Shown here piece by piece: positions 60,612 through 64,000 of a stretch of DNA of 64,000 nt. The notes below the pieces were generated by a model. That model made no database searches and was not told where the DNA came from. It was given only the letters and a program-made list of their open reading frames with translations. Position 1 is the stretch's first letter, and each line of letters starts with the position of its first letter. Origin of the DNA: Chitinophaga oryzae (GTDB taxonomy: Bacteria; Bacteroidota; Bacteroidia; Chitinophagales; Chitinophagaceae). Location of the stretch: the NCBI RefSeq assembly GCF_012516375.2, contig NZ_CP051204.2, forward strand, positions 3,720,001 through 3,784,000. Direction: 5' to 3'. Both the position numbers and the translations under genes were made by a program.

Positions 60612-60923
60612 ATGGACAGAATCGCACAGATCAAACAAATGCTGGAAACAAGCCCGAATGACAGTTTCCTCAAACACGCCCTGGCACTGGAATATATTAA
60701 ATTAAACAATGACACTGCGGCCCGGCAGCTGTTTGAAGAACTGCTGGCATATGAACCGGGATACACCGGCTCTTACTACCACCTTGGTAAACTGCTGGAA
60801 AGGCAGGAGGAGAAGGAAGCCGCCATTGCGGTATACGAAAAAGGGATGGCGATGGCCAAAGCTGCCAACGAAAGGCATACCTATAACGAACTGCAGTCGG
60901 CCTACGAAGAGCTGGTCTATTAA
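60612..60923 (+). CDS. Tetratricopeptide-repeat protein
   Basis: The 103-residue product consists of about two and a half TPR units (NDSFLKHALALEYIKLNND, then YTGSYYHLGKLLERQEEKE). It is a likely protein-binding scaffold with no catalytic part. tilS follows after 18 nt, so the two genes are probably co-transcribed. Confidence 0.82.
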   Translation: MDRIAQIKQMLETSPNDSFLKHALALEYIKLNNDTAARQLFEELLAYEPGYTGSYYHLGKLLERQEEKEAAIAVYEKGMAMAKAANERHTYNELQSAYEELVY

Positions 60924-60941
60924 TTCATTCAACACACATCC

Positions 60942-62285
60942 ATGCCGCAACATTTACTGACTAATTTTTTGGCCCACATCGCCGGGCAACGTTTGTTTGA
61001 CCCCGCCCAGCGCATCCTGCTGGCGGTAAGCGGCGGGGTAGACTCCGTAGTGATGGCCCATCTGTTCAGGCAGGCGGGACTGCAAGCGGGTATGGCCCAT
61101 TGTAACTTCCAGCTGAGGGGAGAAGAGTCGGTGCGCGACGAGCAGTTTGTGCAGCAACTGGCTGCTGCCCTGGACCTTCCCCTGTACACCACCCGTTTTG
61201 ATACCAACGCTTACACTGCAAGACATAACGTCAGCATACAGGTCGCCGCCCGGGACCTGCGCTACCAGTGGCTGGAGGAGGTCCGCCAACGGGAAGGCTA
61301 CAGTTACATCGCCACGGCCCACCATATGCAGGACAGCGTGGAAACCGCACTCATGAATTTCTGCAAGGGCACCGGTATTGCCGGCCTGCACGGTATCCTG
61401 CCCAAACAGGAACGGATTATCCGCCCGCTGCTGTTTGCCGATAAAGACATCCTGATTGCTTATGCCGCCCTGCACCGCATCGATTTTGTGGAAGACAGTT
61501 CCAATATAACGGATAAGTATACACGTAATTTTTTCCGCCACCAGGTTATTCCCCGTATGCAGGAAGTGTATCCCGCTGCGGTGAAGAACATGGACAATTC
61601 CATCCAGCGGATGCGCGAGGCGGAAATACTTTACCAGGAATCCGTAGCGCGTCACCGTAAGCGCCTGCTTTTTCAGAAAGACAACACCTTTATGATCCCT
61701 GTGCTGAAGCTGCTAAAGACAGTACCGCTGCAGACGGTAGCCTGGGAACTGCTGAAAGACTTCGGTTGTTCTGTAGCGCAACTGCAACAGGTGCTGCAAC
61801 TGCTCCACAGTGAATCCGGACGGTATGTGGAAACGTCCACGCACCGCATCATCCGCAACCGCAGCTGGTTGCTCATTACGCCGGTAGCACAAACGGATGC
61901 TTCCATTCATGTGCTGGACGGCACTCCCGCCCACGTCACCTACGATAACGGACAACTGCACGTCCGTCAGCAGGAGCGGGGACAGGCAAGCATTCCTACG
62001 GCGCCGGAAACAGCCTGGCTGGACGCTGCCAAAGTAAGCTTCCCGCTGATTTTGCGTAAATGGAAACAGGGGGATTATTTTTATCCGCTCGGAATGCCTA
62101 AAAAGAAAAAGATCAGCCGCTTCCTGATAGATCAGAAACTGTCGCTGCCTGACAAGGAAAAAGTGTGGGTGATAGAGTCTGCCAAAAGAATCATCTGGGT
62201 GGTAGGCATGCGTATCGACGATCGCGTCAAGATCACCACAGGAACGGAAAACATCATTGCCATAGAATTAAAAACCCGGGACTAG
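60942..62285 (+). CDS. tilS: tRNA(Ile)-lysidine synthetase
   Basis: This 447-residue PP-loop ATPase adds lysine to C34 of tRNA-Ile(CAU), which lets it read AUA. The SGGVDS motif is at residues 30-35, followed by AHCNFQLRGEES and TAHHMQDSVET. The C-terminal TilS domain contains FPLILRKWKQGDYFYPLGM and KKKISRFLIDQK. Its last codons form the left arm of the terminator stem. Confidence 0.95.
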   Translation: MPQHLLTNFLAHIAGQRLFDPAQRILLAVSGGVDSVVMAHLFRQAGLQAGMAHCNFQLRGEESVRDEQFVQQLAAALDLPLYTTRFDTNAYTARHNVSIQVAARDLRYQWLEEVRQREGYSYIATAHHMQDSVETALMNFCKGTGIAGLHGILPKQERIIRPLLFADKDILIAYAALHRIDFVEDSSNITDKYTRNFFRHQVIPRMQEVYPAAVKNMDNSIQRMREAEILYQESVARHRKRLLFQKDNTFMIPVLKLLKTVPLQTVAWELLKDFGCSVAQLQQVLQLLHSESGRYVETSTHRIIRNRSWLLITPVAQTDASIHVLDGTPAHVTYDNGQLHVRQQERGQASIPTAPETAWLDAAKVSFPLILRKWKQGDYFYPLGMPKKKKISRFLIDQKLSLPDKEKVWVIESAKRIIWVVGMRIDDRVKITTGTENIIAIELKTRD

Positions 62286-62307
62286 CGCCCGGGTTTTTAA
62301 TTCTATG
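62261..62307. terminator. Terminator overlapping the end of tilS
   Basis: A perfect 20-bp stem (62261-62280 with 62288-62307) has a 7-nt loop holding the tilS stop codon TAG (62283-62285). The stem contains A and T runs, so it could serve both strands. Confidence 0.8.
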
Positions 62308-62341
62308 GCGCGGGAGATCATTTCCCGCAACTGAAATATCA

Positions 62342-62950
62342 TTACGGCCGGTGCAGCAGGAGGTCTATGAAGCGGGCGCCCAGCTCCGGGTGGAAAATCA
62401 GCGGAAACACAAGGCCGAAAACAGCTCCCCAGAAGTGCGCGTCATGGTTGATGTTGCCGCCCCCTTTCCTGGAAAGGTATGCGGAAAGGGCCAGGAACAG
62501 CACCCCGTAAAGAACAGCCGGCATCTTAATGAAAAAGAATACGCCGATCTGCGCCCACGGCTCTACCATGATAAAGGTGAAAAGCACCGCGGAAATAGCT
62601 CCTGAAGCGCCCAGCGAAGCATAGTAGGAGTTGTTGCGGTGTTTGAGAAAAGAAGGAATATCGGATACGATAATGCCCAACAAATAATACAACGGATACA
62701 TCAGCTTAAAGCCAAACAAAGCCCTGAAAACATCTTCCACATAAGGCCCAAAGAAAAAGAGGGTCAGCATATTGAAAATCAGGTGCGTATAATCGGCATG
62801 TACGAACCCGGAGGTAATAAACCGGTAATACTCGTTACGGTTTTTTACCATGTATGGTTGCATCGTCAGCTTATCCAGCTGGTCATAATTGTTCAATGCG
62901 GTGTAGGAAATCAGGCAGGTAACAATGATAATAATAATACTGACGGACAT
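62342..62950 (-). CDS. Rhomboid family intramembrane serine protease
   Basis: This 202-residue membrane protease has about six transmembrane helices. The catalytic Ser116 lies in GASGAIS and the His172 in HFWGAVFG, with the helix-2 motif HADYTHLIFN before them. Rhomboids cut membrane proteins within the bilayer. The substrate is unknown. rlmH lies 29 nt upstream on the same strand. Confidence 0.92.
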   Translation of the reverse strand: MSVSIIIIIVTCLISYTALNNYDQLDKLTMQPYMVKNRNEYYRFITSGFVHADYTHLIFNMLTLFFFGPYVEDVFRALFGFKLMYPLYYLLGIIVSDIPSFLKHRNNSYYASLGASGAISAVLFTFIMVEPWAQIGVFFFIKMPAVLYGVLFLALSAYLSRKGGGNINHDAHFWGAVFGLVFPLIFHPELGARFIDLLLHRP

Positions 62951-62979
62951 AAGCTCAGAATGTTAGACTATAAATGTAA

Positions 62980-63453
62980 CTATTGATGATGATATTTTTC
63001 CCTGTTTAATACCGTATAGGCACGATACAGTTGTTCGGTAAAAATGAGCCGCACCAGCTGATGCGGAAAGGTGAGCGGCGACAGGGACAGCTGCAGCTGC
63101 GACCGTTGCAGCACGGACTGGTCGATGCCGAAGGCGCCGCCTATCAGGATGATCAGTTGCCGCGTGCCGGCATTGGTGCGCTGCTGCAGGAATTCTGAAA
63201 ACTGTACGGTCGTCATCATTTTCCCGCGTTCATCCAGCGCCAGCAGATAGTCGGTCGGTTGCAACAGGTCGAGGATGATTTTAGCCTCCTGCTTTTTCAG
63301 TTCAGGTACCGATAAACTGGCGGCCTGTTTGACCGTAGGGATCAGCTTCACCTCAAAATCCACGTAATGCTGTAACCTTTTTTGGAAGACGGCCATGCCC
63401 TCCCGAATGTAGGGGTCATGCTCCTTTCCGATGCTCCAGAGTTGAATTTTCAC
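62980..63453 (-). CDS. rlmH: 23S rRNA (pseudouridine-1915-N3)-methyltransferase
   Basis: This 157-residue SPOUT methyltransferase modifies helix 69 of 23S rRNA. The SAM-binding trefoil knot region reads IILIGGAFGID (about 105-115) and SLSPLTFPHQLVR, and the protein ends YRAYTVLNREKYHH as usual. The family's LALDERGK block is at about 72-79. It probably shares a transcript with the rhomboid gene. Confidence 0.95.
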   Translation of the reverse strand: MKIQLWSIGKEHDPYIREGMAVFQKRLQHYVDFEVKLIPTVKQAASLSVPELKKQEAKIILDLLQPTDYLLALDERGKMMTTVQFSEFLQQRTNAGTRQLIILIGGAFGIDQSVLQRSQLQLSLSPLTFPHQLVRLIFTEQLYRAYTVLNREKYHHQ

Positions 63454-63526
63454 TTGTAATAATCATTAAACAACAGTTGTAAAAGTAAGTGTAAATCAGA
63501 AAATTGCAGAAAAAAAATAGGAAGAA

Positions 63527-63557
63527 TTTGGTATTTTCGAAAAAAGGCATACCTTTG
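63527..63557 (+). promoter_or_regulatory. Promoter of tRNA-Arg
   Basis: TTTG (63527-63530), 19 nt and TACCTTTG (63550-63557) match the Bacteroidota consensus fully, 18 nt before the tRNA. Confidence 0.8.
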
Positions 63558-63575
63558 CAATCCCATCACACAAAT

Positions 63576-63649
63576 GGCTGCGTAGCTCAACTGAATAGAG
63601 CATCTGACTACGGATCAGAAGGTTTCAGGTTTGAATCCTGACGCGGTCA
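63576..63649 (+). tRNA. tRNA-Arg (ACG)
   Basis: The 74-nt sequence folds into a cloverleaf. The acceptor stem GGCTGCG pairs with CGCGGTC (two wobbles). The D-arm is GCTC/GAGC. The anticodon stem TCTGA/TCAGA carries loop CTACGGA with anticodon ACG at 63610-63612. The T-arm is TCAGG/CCTGA. CCA is not encoded. The anticodon A34 would be read as inosine after editing. Confidence 0.95.
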
Positions 63650-63654
63650 CAGAG

Positions 63655-63686
63655 AAAAGGTCACTTCATCGAAGTGACCTTTTTTA
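63655..63686 (+). terminator. Terminator after tRNA-Arg
   Basis: AAAAGGTCACTTC pairs with GAAGTGACCTTTT around a 3-nt loop (63668-63670), and the T-run continues. Confidence 0.85.
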
Positions 63687-63840
63687 TTTCCCCCCCGAAA
63701 TAAACAAAACGAAGATCAATTGCTTTTTCTGCCCGGTTATCCGGCATCTCTTTACCAGGTTGCCGACAGGCGACCGGCAGCCATATTTCAGCGCGGTCAC
63801 TTATTTTCGTATTAAACGCAGATGTTAACCTTTACAACCT

Positions 63841-64000
63841 ATGATAATCAAGACCATTTCCTCCATAGTGCCCGGATATCGCGGGAACGGGAAACCGTTT
63901 GGCGCACTGGTCGCCACTGATACCATCCTTAAACACATTGGCAACGCAGATGAGCAGGCGCTGGATATTTTTGATACTGCATTTATCAGGGAAAAAATTG
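63841..64000 (+). CDS. Unidentified protein, N-terminal part (3' end outside window)
   Basis: ATG at 63841 opens a frame to the window edge (53 residues seen, MIIKTISSIVPGYRGNGKP...). No signal peptide or known motif is visible. TATTTTCG about 35 nt upstream is a weak -7 candidate. The 150 bases between the tRNA terminator and this start hold no other gene. Confidence 0.6.
   Translation, partial: MIIKTISSIVPGYRGNGKPFGALVATDTILKHIGNADEQALDIFDTAFIREKI

Overview
The window is a piece of a chromosome from a member of the Bacteroidota, most likely Chitinophaga or a close relative. Three things point there. The promoters follow the Bacteroidota pattern (TTTG, about 19 nt, TAnnTTTG) and Shine-Dalgarno sites are mostly absent. 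There are several TonB-dependent receptors with an N-terminal carboxypeptidase-like regulatory domain, and a DUF5686 protein. A 5186-residue secreted protein ends in a type IX secretion (gliding-motility type) C-terminal domain, and a GH20 hexosaminidase lies beside it.

Layout. 1-12.5 kb: the 3' end of a retron-like reverse transcriptase; a TonB receptor; the methionine genes metX and a metZ-like sulfhydrylase flanking an OsmC protein; a DUF5686 outer-membrane protein; small membrane proteins; a receiver domain whose phospho-acceptor Asp is replaced by Asn, divergent from an XRE regulator across a structured spacer; trhO. 12.5-25.5 kb: a heavy-metal RND efflux system (inner-membrane pump, lipoprotein adaptor, TolC) with its two-component system, an ABC-F ATPase, a free-standing DUF3347 lipoprotein and a second TonB receptor. 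25.5-26.6 kb: a cluster of very small coiled-coil proteins with C-terminal membrane anchors. 27-30 kb: thrS and infC. 30-56 kb: a HEAT protein, a PhnZ-like HD oxygenase, a CDF transporter, a serine hydrolase, serA, two exported proteins, GH20 and the 15.6-kb adhesin-like gene. 56.4-64 kb: rpmI-rplT, ispE, a bifunctional nuclease, etfBA, a TPR gene with tilS, a rhomboid protease, rlmH, tRNA-Arg and the start of an unidentified gene.

Three themes stand out. First, the usual thrS-infC-rpmI-rplT order is split by about 26 kb that carries surface, transport and metabolic genes. Second, the intergenic DNA carries repeated nested inverted repeats. The main family has outer arms made of the heptamer AATTACG (four copies); an analogous element uses GCAAAGCA. 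They lie between genes, and one sits inside a divergent promoter region. Third, the giant secreted protein contains a tandem array of about 1071-bp repeats, some of them nearly identical. I see no CRISPR array, prophage, transposase or rRNA in the window. The best candidates for something undescribed are the nested-repeat family and the module made of the Asn-receiver, the structured spacer and the XRE gene.
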